DNA from: a bacterium 1XD21-70 | Lineage (GTDB): Bacteria > Bacillota > Clostridia > Lachnospirales > Lachnospiraceae | Length of the DNA: 61,993 nt | Direction: 5' to 3' | Assembly (NCBI GenBank): GCA_003669055.1 | Contig: RAYB01000030.1 | Location: 1-61,993, forward strand | Shown: piece by piece, positions 33,823 to 43,717 of the stretch | Layout of the letters: the number at the start of each line of letters is the position of its first letter | Numbering within the stretch: the first letter of the stretch is position 1 | Translations under genes and position numbers: made by a program | The notes under the pieces: generated by a model | The model's input: the letters and a program-made list of their open reading frames with translations, nothing else | Told to the model about the DNA's origin: nothing | The model's database searches: none

Positions 33823-36432
33823 ATGAGAAAGGCACAGAAACAACAGGCAGAGGACTTTGTAAAGCTTCTGGACCGTGCGCACAATGAAATAAAAAAAGCA
33901 ATCGAACGAAAAGACGGGACAACTGCCGCAGATCTTCTGGAGCAGTGCCAGGACGGTGCGATTGAGCTGGGCAATATGATTGAGGCTGAGGAGGGGGAGG
34001 GCTTTGCCACTGTTTCTTTGCTGGAGGAATATTGCGAACTGGTTTACCAGATTCATGAGGCGATTTGGCATAAGATTCCTCTGAATGGGAATAAGACAGG
34101 CAAAATCCTGCGCAGGATACTGATTCGGATCGAGAATAGTATCCGTGAAGATATCAAAGTACGCCTGGAAGCCGTGTTTCTTCCGTATAAGGCATCCATG
34201 TGGGATTCCCTGGAGAGTGTGTGGAAAGCCGCAGAGGAAGACCCGGACTGTGACGCCTATGTTGTGCCGATTCCTTATTATGATAAGAACCCGGACGGGG
34301 GTTTTAAAGAAATGCACTACGAAGGGGAGGAATACCCGGATTATGTACCGGTTACCTGGTATGAGGATTATGATTTTGCAAAGCAATGTCCGGATATGAT
34401 ATTTATCCATAATCCATATGATGAATGTAACTGTGTGACCAGTGTACATCCGTTTTTTTATGCGAAAAATTTGAAACAGTTTACGGAAAAATTAATCTAT
34501 ATACCCTATTTCCTATTGGGGGAACCTGATCCGAAAAATGAGAAATCCGTTGAAGGAATCGCCCATTTTTGCACGGTTCCCGGGGTGATCTATGCAGATA
34601 AGGTGATCGTGCAGTCAGAGGCGATGAGGCAGGTTTATATCAAGGTGATGACCAGATTCACTGTGGGAAACAGGAGGAATTTGGAAGCAAGCCCGAAAGC
34701 AAGAGAAAAAGGGAATACCGGAACGGGAGTGAATGAAACAGCATGCCGGCAATACTGGGAGGAGAAGATCTTAGGCCTGGGATCCCCAAAGGTGGATAAG
34801 GTTCTTGGTACAAGGAAAGAGGATTTGCAGATTCCTGAGGAATGGCTGAGAGTGATCCGGAAAGAAGATGGGAGCTGGAAGAAGATCATTTTCTATAATA
34901 CCAGCGTGACGGCTTTGCTGGAGCACGAGGAGAAAATGCTGGCCAAGATGCGGGATGTGTTCCGGGTGTTTCGGGAGAATCAGGACGAGGTTGTATTGCT
35001 GTGGCGGCCGCATCCGCTGATAAAGGCAACGATTGAGAGTATGAGGCCAGGGCTTTGGAAGGAGTATGGGGGGATAGTAAGGGAGTATAAGAAGGCCGGG
35101 TGGGGGATATATGATGATACGGCGGATGTGGGTCGGGCGGTGGCGTTATCTGACGGGTATTATGGGGATCCGAGCAGTGTGGTCGAACTGTGCAGGAACC
35201 GAGGCCTTTGTACAATGATTCAAAATATTGATATAAGATCGGATAAAGACAGTGCCATATCAAACGACGGAATGTTTATGGAAAATGACAAGACATGGTT
35301 TGTAGGGAATTTAGATGGCATCATTTATCAGATGAATCTGTCGGATATGCTGGTACGGGCGGAAGCGGTGATTCCGGAGAATATAGGGAGTACCTATCGG
35401 ATTTCAACAGGAGTTATTAAAAAAGATCAAAAACTCTATTGCCTGCCTGATCAGGGGAGATTTATCTGGGTCTTTGATACAGAAAAGAGAAACTTCAGGA
35501 AAATAGAAATCAAGAACACGTATTTTCTGCGTATCAGTATTTTTGACAAATGGATAGTAAATGAGACGCTCTGGTGTGTATCCTATGGCATGAATCAGAT
35601 AATCGAAGTGGATTTGCAGACAGAACAGATAGCGGGTTATTATGATATATTTTCTGATCCGGAGGATTCCGTAGGATATCTGTCAGCATTCGTCGGGAAG
35701 ACTATTTATTGCGTGTCACGGACTTCAAAAAGAATATGCGCTTTTGATATTGGAACAAAAAGAGCAGAATACTATGAACTTGATATAAAAAGCAAAGGGT
35801 TTAACACCATTGCCTTTGACGGAAAAAGATTTTGGCTAAGCGGATATGCGGGAGAGGTATATTGCTGGGACAAGGAAAAGGAAAATATCCTCATTTCAGA
35901 TCCATTTCCTGATGATTATCGGATAACTGGTGACAGGGATGAGAACGGCTGCTTTACAGCGCCTTTGTTCTATCAATGTGCAGTGATGAAAGAATATGTT
36001 ATCTTTATTCCGTGGAATTCTGAAGGTGCGGTAAGTGAATCTCTGATATCGGTAAATCGGGAAAATATGGAAATCCGTATAGTGCCTTCGGAAAAAATGA
36101 CAAAGCCCGGAGAAAATTTTGCCATAGAATATCAGAAAGATGAGCGATCCCTGGTGCTGTATAACACGAGGGAGAAGTGTCTGGAAGAGTTGGATTTTGA
36201 AAAGCAAAAAATAGTCATCAAAAAAATCAAGACCGACCAGGCGTGCCCTGGGAAATTCTGGGAGGAGAATTATAATCCAGGTGATATGATTTTGGAGAAC
36301 AGCAGAAATTCAATTCGGGAATTTTATTCTGTCTTATGCGGCCGTCATAAGGATAAATCACCAGAGAAAGCAAGAACAGGAAGACAGATATTTGATTGTC
36401 TGTATGAAAAAAGCCGGAGGGGAAACCATTGA
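33823..36432 (+). CDS. Large glycerophosphotransferase-like and beta-propeller protein
   Basis: An 869-residue protein. Residues 1-110 are helical (KQQAEDFVKLLDRAHNEIKK). About 110-480 resemble the GT-B fold of CDP-glycerol glycerophosphotransferases, with VVPIPYYDKNPDG, VLLWRPHPLIKAT and GYYGDPSSVVELCR. From about 500 to 820 strand-rich repeats read like a beta-propeller (KWIVNETLWCVSYGMNQIIE, FWLSGYAGEVYCWDKE). It probably transfers a polyol phosphate or sugar to a surface or protein glycan. The frame is open back to 33706, but that part runs through the RNA-like end and lacks homology; AAAGGA precedes 33823. No signal peptide. Confidence 0.55.
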   Translation: MRKAQKQQAEDFVKLLDRAHNEIKKAIERKDGTTAADLLEQCQDGAIELGNMIEAEEGEGFATVSLLEEYCELVYQIHEAIWHKIPLNGNKTGKILRRILIRIENSIREDIKVRLEAVFLPYKASMWDSLESVWKAAEEDPDCDAYVVPIPYYDKNPDGGFKEMHYEGEEYPDYVPVTWYEDYDFAKQCPDMIFIHNPYDECNCVTSVHPFFYAKNLKQFTEKLIYIPYFLLGEPDPKNEKSVEGIAHFCTVPGVIYADKVIVQSEAMRQVYIKVMTRFTVGNRRNLEASPKAREKGNTGTGVNETACRQYWEEKILGLGSPKVDKVLGTRKEDLQIPEEWLRVIRKEDGSWKKIIFYNTSVTALLEHEEKMLAKMRDVFRVFRENQDEVVLLWRPHPLIKATIESMRPGLWKEYGGIVREYKKAGWGIYDDTADVGRAVALSDGYYGDPSSVVELCRNRGLCTMIQNIDIRSDKDSAISNDGMFMENDKTWFVGNLDGIIYQMNLSDMLVRAEAVIPENIGSTYRISTGVIKKDQKLYCLPDQGRFIWVFDTEKRNFRKIEIKNTYFLRISIFDKWIVNETLWCVSYGMNQIIEVDLQTEQIAGYYDIFSDPEDSVGYLSAFVGKTIYCVSRTSKRICAFDIGTKRAEYYELDIKSKGFNTIAFDGKRFWLSGYAGEVYCWDKEKENILISDPFPDDYRITGDRDENGCFTAPLFYQCAVMKEYVIFIPWNSEGAVSESLISVNRENMEIRIVPSEKMTKPGENFAIEYQKDERSLVLYNTREKCLEELDFEKQKIVIKKIKTDQACPGKFWEENYNPGDMILENSRNSIREFYSVLCGRHKDKSPEKARTGRQIFDCLYEKSRRGNH

Positions 36433-37964
36433 CAGAGGTTGTGATTTTTGGGACAGCACAAAGAGGAGAGGAAGCATATGAGATATTAACCTGTATTTCC
36501 GGGTACAAAGTGGCTGCATTCTCGGATAACGAGGTATCGAAATGGAATACGAAAAAAAGAGGGTTAGATATTATTCCTCCGGAAAAAATCAGAGAGGAAT
36601 ATCCGGAGGCTGTTCTGGTGATAGCCAGTTCCTTTTATGTGCCGATCCGGAGGCAGCTGGATGGAAATGGCTGGATTCCCCGGGGAGGCTGTTTTGACAG
36701 TGTAACTCAGATTGTCGGTGGTTTGACGGAAGGAGAAAAGGACTTTTTGAGTCTTTTTGTGAAAAGAAAGACTCGATTTTATAATCTGCGTTATACGGAG
36801 AGAGAGGTTGCCAATACCGAGGATTACTGCATGGAGAGGTATCTGGTTATTTGCAACGGAGGATATCCGAAAAAAGGCAATCCCCGGTGCGCTTTTGTAC
36901 ACCGGAGGGTTTTGGAATATATAAAATCAGGGCTCAGAGTTGAGGCTTTCGGATTGATACCGGATACTTCTTTGGAAAGCTATGAATATCAAGGGGTGAG
37001 GGTATGGGAAGGGGGAGTAACAGAATTACAGAAGGTATTGAAAGCAGGTAATTACAAAAAGATTTTAATACATTTTGTGGATGAGTACATAATGGATTCC
37101 GTATGGAAGGCAGGATATATCGATAAACCTATGCTGATCTGGGGGCATGGATATGAGATGCAGCCATGGACGCGCACCTGGTTTAATTATACAGAAGCAG
37201 AAATACAGGCGCAGAGACAGAATTGGAAGCAAAGGGATGATTTCCGGAAAAAATTCCTGAAAGAACTTTTTCACAGAGAGAATATTTTATTTATTTTTGT
37301 ATCTGACTGGCTGAAAAACAGAACAAAGAAATTTGTTGGATGTTGTCCTGCTGATTATACAGTAATACCGAATTTTATTGATTGCGGCTTTTATCAATCG
37401 CCGGAAAGAAAGGAAGAGGACAGGCTCCATATTTTATCCATAAAAAATCATAATGCACGTACCTATGCGAATGACCTGACAGCGAAAGCTATTTTGGAAT
37501 TGTCGGAGAAAGAATTTTTCAATGAACTTTCCTTTGAATTATATGGGGACGGAGTGCTGTTTGAAGAGAATTTTGGTGAGTTAATAAACAGAGATTTTTC
37601 TAATGTCCATATCCACAGGGGGTTTGTAAGCCAGGAGCAGATGAGGGATCTTTATAAAGAAAACGGGATTTTCTTATCTCCCACCAGGATGGATTCTCAT
37701 CAGGTTACGGCAGGCGAAGCCATGTCAGCGGAAATGGCAGTGGTAACCAGCAGTATCGGGCCAATGAATGAATTTATGGATGAGGATAGTGCATCACTGT
37801 TTGAATCTGAAAATTATAGGATGATGGCAGAGGAGATAGAATATTTATATGATCATCCGGAAGAATTTTTGGAAAAGTGTAAAAATGCAAAAAAGAGGGT
37901 GGAGCGGCAATGCGGTTATAACAGCACAGTGAAAAGAGAAATCGCTCTGATTTTGAAAACCTGA
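36429..37964 (+). CDS. GT4 glycosyltransferase with N-terminal Rossmann-like module
   Basis: A 511-residue protein. Residues 1-100 are a Rossmann-like module (VVIFGTAQRGEEAYEIL, then AAFSDNE). The remainder is a GT-B transferase of the GT4 type: YLVICNGGYPKKGNPRCAFV near residue 135, and the nucleotide-sugar site around FLSPTRMDSHQVTAGEAMSA with the E of the EX7E pattern. The donor and acceptor are unknown. The TTG start overlaps the previous stop and has GGAGGGG upstream. Cytosolic or membrane-attached. Confidence 0.75.
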   Translation: MTEVVIFGTAQRGEEAYEILTCISGYKVAAFSDNEVSKWNTKKRGLDIIPPEKIREEYPEAVLVIASSFYVPIRRQLDGNGWIPRGGCFDSVTQIVGGLTEGEKDFLSLFVKRKTRFYNLRYTEREVANTEDYCMERYLVICNGGYPKKGNPRCAFVHRRVLEYIKSGLRVEAFGLIPDTSLESYEYQGVRVWEGGVTELQKVLKAGNYKKILIHFVDEYIMDSVWKAGYIDKPMLIWGHGYEMQPWTRTWFNYTEAEIQAQRQNWKQRDDFRKKFLKELFHRENILFIFVSDWLKNRTKKFVGCCPADYTVIPNFIDCGFYQSPERKEEDRLHILSIKNHNARTYANDLTAKAILELSEKEFFNELSFELYGDGVLFEENFGELINRDFSNVHIHRGFVSQEQMRDLYKENGIFLSPTRMDSHQVTAGEAMSAEMAVVTSSIGPMNEFMDEDSASLFESENYRMMAEEIEYLYDHPEEFLEKCKNAKKRVERQCGYNSTVKREIALILKT

Positions 37965-37978
37965 CGAGGAGGAATTCC

Positions 37979-38677
37979 ATGAAATTCACAGAAGAGGATT
38001 ATGAATATTTAAGAGGTGAAAAATTTTCCAGCGGTTATCATTTGAAATTAAAAAATAATGCAGGCTTTAGCAGACAGGAACTTTTGATAAATCTTGTACA
38101 GGGAAAGAACTGTATCCATGTTGGCTGCTGTGACCATATTGCTTTGATTCAGGATAAGGCAGCAAATAGGAATTGGCTGCATGGAGAACTGGAGAATTGC
38201 TGTACGGATGTATTGGGAATTGATATCAATCAACAGGCTGTGGATTTTGTCAATGAAAAAGGATTCAGCAAACGGAGAGTATATTGTGCGGATGTTACAT
38301 CCCCGGATTTTCTGAAAAAAGTTCCCCATAAAAATTATGATTATATTTTACTCGGGGAGATTATCGAACATGTAGATAATCCGGTTTGGTTTTTGGCAAA
38401 AATGAGAACAGTGCTCAACGAATACGGTTTTATGGGCAAGTATATTATAACCGTTCCCAATGCGTTCTGCTTTTTAAAAACATCTGTTTACCAAGAGGGA
38501 ATAGAATTTATAAACAGTGATCATCGATATTGGTTTACTCCCTATACTATCGCTAAAATTATGATAGAGGCTAAGATTGTGCCGGAGGAATTATTTTTTG
38601 CAAATTATGGAAGAATGGGTAATGAGGATATTGAAAAAAGCTATCAAGGCGACCAGATAGTGATTATGGGGCATTAA
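37979..38677 (+). CDS. Class I SAM-dependent methyltransferase
   Basis: A 232-residue methyltransferase. SAM motif I is CIHVGCCDHIAL, LGIDINQQAVDFV is the ribose-binding acidic loop, and YILLGEIIEHVDNP is motif post-II. It probably methylates a sugar or glycan end of the island product. GAGGAGG precedes the ATG, 14 nt after the preceding stop. Confidence 0.8.
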   Translation: MKFTEEDYEYLRGEKFSSGYHLKLKNNAGFSRQELLINLVQGKNCIHVGCCDHIALIQDKAANRNWLHGELENCCTDVLGIDINQQAVDFVNEKGFSKRRVYCADVTSPDFLKKVPHKNYDYILLGEIIEHVDNPVWFLAKMRTVLNEYGFMGKYIITVPNAFCFLKTSVYQEGIEFINSDHRYWFTPYTIAKIMIEAKIVPEELFFANYGRMGNEDIEKSYQGDQIVIMGH

Positions 38678-38702
38678 AATTATTTTGACAGAGGGAAAAT
38701 GT

Positions 38703-39779
38703 ATGAAATATGCATTGATCGGCTGCGGCAGAATTTCTCCAAACCATGTAGCAGCTGCCGGGAAAAGCGGACTGAATATCGTTGCCCTTGTAGATGTGGA
38801 CGAGAATAGGGTGCATGATTTGCTTGTAAAAATGAACATGCAGAAATATGGCATTCATATCTACACTGATTATAAAGAAATGCTGGGCAAAGAAAAGCCG
38901 GAACTTGTGGCAATTGCCACAGAAAGCGGAAAGCATGCTCAGATTGCACTGGATTGCCTGGAATATCACTGTAATTTAATTATTGAAAAGCCAATAGCAC
39001 TTTCTCTTGAGGATGCGGATGCAATTATAGAAAAAGGTAAGGAAAAGAGGGTAAAAATCTGTGCCTGCCATCAAAATCGATTTAATAAATCAATCCAAAA
39101 AATAAGAAGTGCAATAGAAGAAAACCAATTTGGACGGCTTTTATACGGGACGGCTCATGTGCGCTGGAACAGGGGATATCAGTATTATGCGGATGCAAAA
39201 TGGCGGGGGACATGGGAAATGGACGGAGGTGCCTTGATGAATCAATGTATCCATAACCTTGACCTGCTGCGCTGGATGATGGGGGATGAAATCGATACTG
39301 TATTTGGGATGACGGATCGGTTAACGCACCCTTATATAGAAGCAGAGGATATGGGGATAGCCCTGATTAAATTTAAAAACGGAAGCTATGGAATAGCCGA
39401 AGGAACTACTGATATTTATCCTGAAAATCTGGAAGAAACTTTGTATATCTTTGGAGAAAGAGGAACAGCAAAGGCAGGGGGGAAATCAGTTAACACTATT
39501 GAGGAATGGAAGGTTTCAGGAGATTTGCAGGAGTCAGAGCAGATCAAGAAAGAATATAGTGAATATCCGCCAAATGTATATGGGTATGGCCACTTAAAGC
39601 TGTATCAGGATGTTATATGTTCACTCAGAGGCGAAAAAGAACTATTGGTTGATGCAGAAGCAGGAAAACGAGCCTTGGAACTGGTTCTTGCAATCTACCA
39701 ATCAGCGTTTGAAGGAAGACCGGTAAAATTGCCTTTAGATAAATGTTCGTCGGTTGATTTTAAAGGAAGGTTTCAGTGA
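38703..39779 (+). CDS. Gfo/Idh/MocA oxidoreductase, WlbA/WbpB-like
   Basis: A 358-residue NAD-dependent dehydrogenase. The Rossmann motif is YALIGCGRISPNHVAA, LIIEKPIALSLEDAD carries the conserved EKP lysine, and GALMNQCIHNLDLLRWMMGD the catalytic His. In the WbpB/WlbA branch it oxidises C3 of UDP-N-acetylglucosaminuronic acid, preparing it for amination. The 6-dehydrogenase, aminotransferase, acyltransferase and 2-epimerase of that route are all encoded in the same island, which supports this assignment. I start at 38703 (MKYALIG). Confidence 0.85.
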   Translation: MKYALIGCGRISPNHVAAAGKSGLNIVALVDVDENRVHDLLVKMNMQKYGIHIYTDYKEMLGKEKPELVAIATESGKHAQIALDCLEYHCNLIIEKPIALSLEDADAIIEKGKEKRVKICACHQNRFNKSIQKIRSAIEENQFGRLLYGTAHVRWNRGYQYYADAKWRGTWEMDGGALMNQCIHNLDLLRWMMGDEIDTVFGMTDRLTHPYIEAEDMGIALIKFKNGSYGIAEGTTDIYPENLEETLYIFGERGTAKAGGKSVNTIEEWKVSGDLQESEQIKKEYSEYPPNVYGYGHLKLYQDVICSLRGEKELLVDAEAGKRALELVLAIYQSAFEGRPVKLPLDKCSSVDFKGRFQ

Positions 39780-39781
39780 CA

Positions 39782-40210
39782 ATGAGAGGTGCAATGGACG
39801 AGAAAACAGAAGAATTGTTGAGCCTTTATGCAGATGAAACAGATGTTATAACCGCCTGCTACGAAATGATGGGAAAGCTTTTGAATCGGGATCGGGTTAC
39901 ATCCCGTGTGAAAGAATTAGAGATCAGGGATTTGTATATTTATGGGGGCGGATATTTAGGAATTCAATTATACCGCGCATTGGAAGGGCAGGCAAAAGTG
40001 CTATCTGTTGTGGATAAAAGCGGCGGGCTTATACTTGGCATTCCTGATATACCAGTTATAAACAGTAAGCAGTTCCAAGCTGAATACAGGAATGAATGGG
40101 TTATTATTACGCCAATTAAACATTACCGTTCGATATACGATGAATTGATACCATTTGTATCGGCAGATAAAATCCTTTTTTTAGGAGAATTTTATGGGGG
40201 AAAAGGATGA
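39782..40210 (+). CDS. Small Rossmann-like protein of unknown function
   Basis: A 142-residue protein. After a helical lead it has one Rossmann-like module: LYIYGGGYLGIQLYRAL, SVVDKSGG and EWVIITPIKHY. The same module is fused to four larger island proteins. It may be a partner of the neighbouring transferases or bind a nucleotide sugar. The start is uncertain: ATG at 39782 has AAGGAAGG upstream, but 39794 has GAGGTG. ATGA overlap with the next gene. Confidence 0.6.
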   Translation: MRGAMDEKTEELLSLYADETDVITACYEMMGKLLNRDRVTSRVKELEIRDLYIYGGGYLGIQLYRALEGQAKVLSVVDKSGGLILGIPDIPVINSKQFQAEYRNEWVIITPIKHYRSIYDELIPFVSADKILFLGEFYGGKG

Positions 40211-41301
40211 TATTTTATATTACCTTTAAGGATCTGTACAGTACCGGATATGCAGGAATACGAAAAAAAGTAATTGCGCAAACAAAGGCTCTTGAAAATA
40301 AACTGGGGAAATTATGCGTTGCATTTTGGTGTAATCAGATGGCTTTTTTGATGCAGGAAGAAAATGTCATTGAAAAAAGAGTAGCAGTAACGAGAAAAGA
40401 GTATGGCAATGTGCTGTTGTCCTGGATAGAGAAATACGATGTTGACAGAACCTATGTCAGATATCCCCTGTCAGACAAATTTTTCCTTGAATTTTTGAAT
40501 TTTCAGAAAGAAAAAGGAATTCGGACAGTTCTGGAGATTCCGACATATCCCTACGATGCAGAACTTCCTTTTGGAAGGTTAAAAGGAGAGGACGCTTATT
40601 ACAGAGAAATGGTTGGGGAATATGTAGATGTTATTTCAACATATTCCAATGATTCAGAAATCTGGGGAAAGAGATGTATCAGATTGGTAAACGGAGTGGA
40701 TGTGGAAAAGATACCTTTTTTTCATGGAAAAAAAGAAAATAATAAAATCATCCTGATCGCGGTCGGGTGTATGGAGCCATGGCATGGTTTTGAGCGAATT
40801 CTGGAAGGAATGGGGAATTATTATCATGCAGGAGGAAAAAGACAGGTTTATTTCCGATTAGTGGGAGAAGGAGTTGAACTGAATCGATACAGAAGAGAAG
40901 CCGAACGTTTGGAAGTACAGGATTATGTGGAGATTCTGGGACAAAAAGAAGGAGAGGACTTGACAAAATGCTTTTATGATACGGATATCGCCATAGGGTC
41001 TTTGGGGTATTATAAAAATGGCATACAGGAAGGAAGCCCGATAAAAGGAGCAGAGTATTGTGCAAGAGGATTACCGATGGTGCTTGGGTATGATGATATG
41101 CGTTTCCCGGAAAAAACTCCTTTTGTTTTTCGGGTGCCGAATGACAGTTCTGCTATACCTATAGACGATATCATAAAATTTCACGATCATATTGCCGCAC
41201 AGGAAAATTACAGGGAAAAAATACGAAGCTATGCGGTAAAGTATTTATCCTGGGATACTGTAATGGAGCCGGTGGCAGAATATTTCAGAGAAAGAAGTTA
41301 A
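40207..41301 (+). CDS. GT4-type glycosyltransferase
   Basis: A 364-residue GT-B enzyme. IRLVNGVDVEKIPF is the typical linker motif, IILIAVGCMEPWHGFERILEG starts the donor domain, YFRLVGEGVELNRYRREAE and SPIKGAEYCARGLPMVLG match the family end. It joins a sugar from a nucleotide donor to the growing glycan; no specificity can be read. Overlaps the small upstream gene by 4 nt, so they are coupled. Confidence 0.8.
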   Translation: MIFYITFKDLYSTGYAGIRKKVIAQTKALENKLGKLCVAFWCNQMAFLMQEENVIEKRVAVTRKEYGNVLLSWIEKYDVDRTYVRYPLSDKFFLEFLNFQKEKGIRTVLEIPTYPYDAELPFGRLKGEDAYYREMVGEYVDVISTYSNDSEIWGKRCIRLVNGVDVEKIPFFHGKKENNKIILIAVGCMEPWHGFERILEGMGNYYHAGGKRQVYFRLVGEGVELNRYRREAERLEVQDYVEILGQKEGEDLTKCFYDTDIAIGSLGYYKNGIQEGSPIKGAEYCARGLPMVLGYDDMRFPEKTPFVFRVPNDSSAIPIDDIIKFHDHIAAQENYREKIRSYAVKYLSWDTVMEPVAEYFRERS

Positions 41302-41307
41302 ACGTTG

Positions 41308-42624
41308 ATGAAAGAAAAGCTGCTCAAAAAAATTCAACAAAAAGAAATTACAGTCGGGGTTATCGGACTGGGTTATGTAGGGCTTCCTCTTGCGGTAGAA
41401 AAGGCAAAGGCAGGATTTTGCACGATTGGTTTTGATGTTCAGACGGGGAAGGTCGATCTCGTAAATCAGGGGAAGAATTATATTGGCGATGTTGTAGACC
41501 AGGATCTGGCTTTCCTGGTGAACCAGGGACAGTTATCAGCAACAACAGATTTTGCCTTTATTCAGGATGTTGATTTTATAGCAATCTGCGTCCCGACACC
41601 ATTGGATGCTCATCAGGAGCCGGATATCCGGTATGTAAAGCAGTCGGCGGAAAATATTGCAAAATATCTGACGCCAGAAACAGTAGTTGTGCTGGAATCC
41701 ACGACATATCCGGGAACAACAGAGGAACTGGTAAAACCCATATTAGAAAATGGTTCCGGTCTGGAATGCGGAAAGGATTTTTATCTGGGTTTTTCACCGG
41801 AGAGAGTCGATCCGGGAAATCTGATCTATAAAACGAAAAACACTCCGAAAGTAGTCGGAGCAATTGGCAAGGATGCGGCAGAAGTGATTTCTGCCATGTA
41901 TACCGCAGTTTTGGACAGCGAAGTATATACGGTATCCAGCCCGGCAGTGGCGGAAATGGAAAAAATACTGGAGAATACTTATCGCAACGTTAATATTGGC
42001 TTGATTAATGAAATGGGCAGGCTGTGTCATGAAATGGGAATTTCCGTTTGGGAAGTGATTGATGCAGCTAAAACGAAGCCCTATGGTTTTCAGGCATTCT
42101 ATCCGGGGCCGGGACTTGGAGGGCATTGTATTCCTTTGGATCCCTATTATTTATCATGGAAAGCAAGAGAGTATGGATTTCATACAACATTAATTGAAAG
42201 CAGCATGGTAATTAATGATGGACAACCGGAATATTGTGTAGACCGTGCCATGCATCTTTTAAACCGCTGCCAGAAGGCAATCAACGGGGCGAAAGTATTG
42301 TTATTGGGAATTTCCTATAAGCAGGATATTGATGATTATCGTGAAAGTCCGGCCATTCGTGTTTACTACAAATTAAAAGAGTTGGGTGCAGCGGTAAATT
42401 ATTTCGATCCCTGGGTGCCAGAATTTAAAGACAAATTTGGAAACAATATAAAAGGAATTCCAGAACTTGCGCCAGAGATACTGGAAGCAGGCGATCTTGT
42501 TATGATTACCTGTGCACATACAGGAATTGATTATGAAATGGTGCAGCAGCATGCAAGACTTATATTCGATACGAAGAATGCGATGAAGCATATCAGGGTA
42601 AGAGATAATATTGAGGTGTTATAA
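41308..42624 (+). CDS. UDP-N-acetylhexosamine 6-dehydrogenase (WbpA/WecC-like)
   Basis: A 438-residue NAD-dependent enzyme that oxidises C6 of a UDP-N-acetyl-hexosamine to the uronic acid. Signatures: VGVIGLGYVGLPLAVEKAKA, ESTTYPGTTEELV, and the catalytic-Cys block GPGLGGHCIPLDPYYLSW. In the WbpA route it makes UDP-GlcNAcA; in a WecC route UDP-ManNAcA. The presence of a 3-dehydrogenase and aminotransferase favours the first. ATG at 41308 is preferred over TTG at 41305. It ends directly against the epimerase gene. Confidence 0.9.
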   Translation: MKEKLLKKIQQKEITVGVIGLGYVGLPLAVEKAKAGFCTIGFDVQTGKVDLVNQGKNYIGDVVDQDLAFLVNQGQLSATTDFAFIQDVDFIAICVPTPLDAHQEPDIRYVKQSAENIAKYLTPETVVVLESTTYPGTTEELVKPILENGSGLECGKDFYLGFSPERVDPGNLIYKTKNTPKVVGAIGKDAAEVISAMYTAVLDSEVYTVSSPAVAEMEKILENTYRNVNIGLINEMGRLCHEMGISVWEVIDAAKTKPYGFQAFYPGPGLGGHCIPLDPYYLSWKAREYGFHTTLIESSMVINDGQPEYCVDRAMHLLNRCQKAINGAKVLLLGISYKQDIDDYRESPAIRVYYKLKELGAAVNYFDPWVPEFKDKFGNNIKGIPELAPEILEAGDLVMITCAHTGIDYEMVQQHARLIFDTKNAMKHIRVRDNIEVL

Positions 42625-43716
42625 ATGAAAATCGTTTCTGTTGTAGGTGCGCGCCCGCAATTTATAAAGGCAGCTATGGTTTCCCATGTTTTACGAAAAG
42701 GACATAAAGAAATTTTGGTACATACAGGGCAGCATTATGATTATAATATGTCAGAACGCTTTTTTGAAGAGTTGTCGATTCCAAAGCCGGACTATAATCT
42801 TGGCATTTGCGGCGGAAGCCATGCACAGATGACAGGGAAAATGATGATGGCGTTGGAAGAGGTGTTGATGAAGGAGGAGCCGGATTGGCTCCTGGTATAT
42901 GGAGATACCAATTCAACACTGGCAGCAGCGCTGGCAGCAGTAAAATTGCATATTCCTATTTGCCATGTGGAGGCCGGGGCGAGGGTACATAGTATGGAGA
43001 ATCCGGAAGAAATAAACCGTATCTGTACCGACCATGTATCGTCTCTGCTGCTCGCAAGCACTGTCAGCGGACTCGAGGAAATGAAAAGGGAAGGGTTATA
43101 TGAAAGAACCATGCTTGTGGGAGATATCATGCTTGATGCTTTTCAGAAATACAGCCAGGAGATTCCAGCAGGCGCTATGGTAATTCCGTCATTAGATGGG
43201 AACGTGATAAGCATACCAGAGGATTTTTATTATTTAACCTGTCACCGTGAAGAAAACACAAATCGTGATAATTTATATGAAATATTCAGGGCAATGGAAA
43301 GTCTGGATAAAAAAGTGGTTTATCCGGTTCATCCCCGTAATCAGTTAAGCGCCCTGCGCCTGCAAAAAGAATACCGATTGCAGAATTTGATTCTTGTGGA
43401 ACCCGTGGGATATTTGGAAAGCATTTATCTGGTGAATCATTCAAAAAAGATAATCACGGACTCTGGCGGTTTGCAGCGGGAGGCCTTTTTTGCGGAAAAA
43501 AAGTGTGTCACAATCTTTGACCATGTCATATGGCCGGAAACCATGGTGGATAACAGAAATCTGCTTGCAAAGCCTCAAAAGGAAGATATTCTTGCCAAGT
43601 TAAGGATTCCGCAAAAGATAAATGACAGTTACCAGCCCTTCGGAGATGGGAATGCTGCGGGGAAAATCCTGTCTGCGCTTGAAAAGAGCCAAAGGGAGAG
43701 GGAGATAAAAAAGTAA
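42625..43716 (+). CDS. UDP-N-acetylglucosamine 2-epimerase family (WecB/WbpI-like)
   Basis: A 363-residue non-hydrolysing 2-epimerase. Signatures: SVVGARPQFIKAAMV, LVYGDTNSTLAAALAA, HVEAGARV and ITDSGGLQREAFF. It inverts C2 of the sugar nucleotide, giving the manno form; in this setting probably UDP-GlcNAc3NAcA to UDP-ManNAc3NAcA, as WbpI does. GAGGTG lies 7 nt ahead of the ATG. It shares its operon with the 6-dehydrogenase directly upstream. Confidence 0.88.
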   Translation: MKIVSVVGARPQFIKAAMVSHVLRKGHKEILVHTGQHYDYNMSERFFEELSIPKPDYNLGICGGSHAQMTGKMMMALEEVLMKEEPDWLLVYGDTNSTLAAALAAVKLHIPICHVEAGARVHSMENPEEINRICTDHVSSLLLASTVSGLEEMKREGLYERTMLVGDIMLDAFQKYSQEIPAGAMVIPSLDGNVISIPEDFYYLTCHREENTNRDNLYEIFRAMESLDKKVVYPVHPRNQLSALRLQKEYRLQNLILVEPVGYLESIYLVNHSKKIITDSGGLQREAFFAEKKCVTIFDHVIWPETMVDNRNLLAKPQKEDILAKLRIPQKINDSYQPFGDGNAAGKILSALEKSQREREIKK

Positions 43717-43717
43717 A

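Noticed and set aside
41308-43716. Plain UDP-ManNAcA pathway (WecB plus WecC only)
   Set aside because: The nearby 3-dehydrogenase, aminotransferase and acyltransferase genes in the same island make the longer diacetamido route the better reading, though the two enzymes alone could serve the shorter one.
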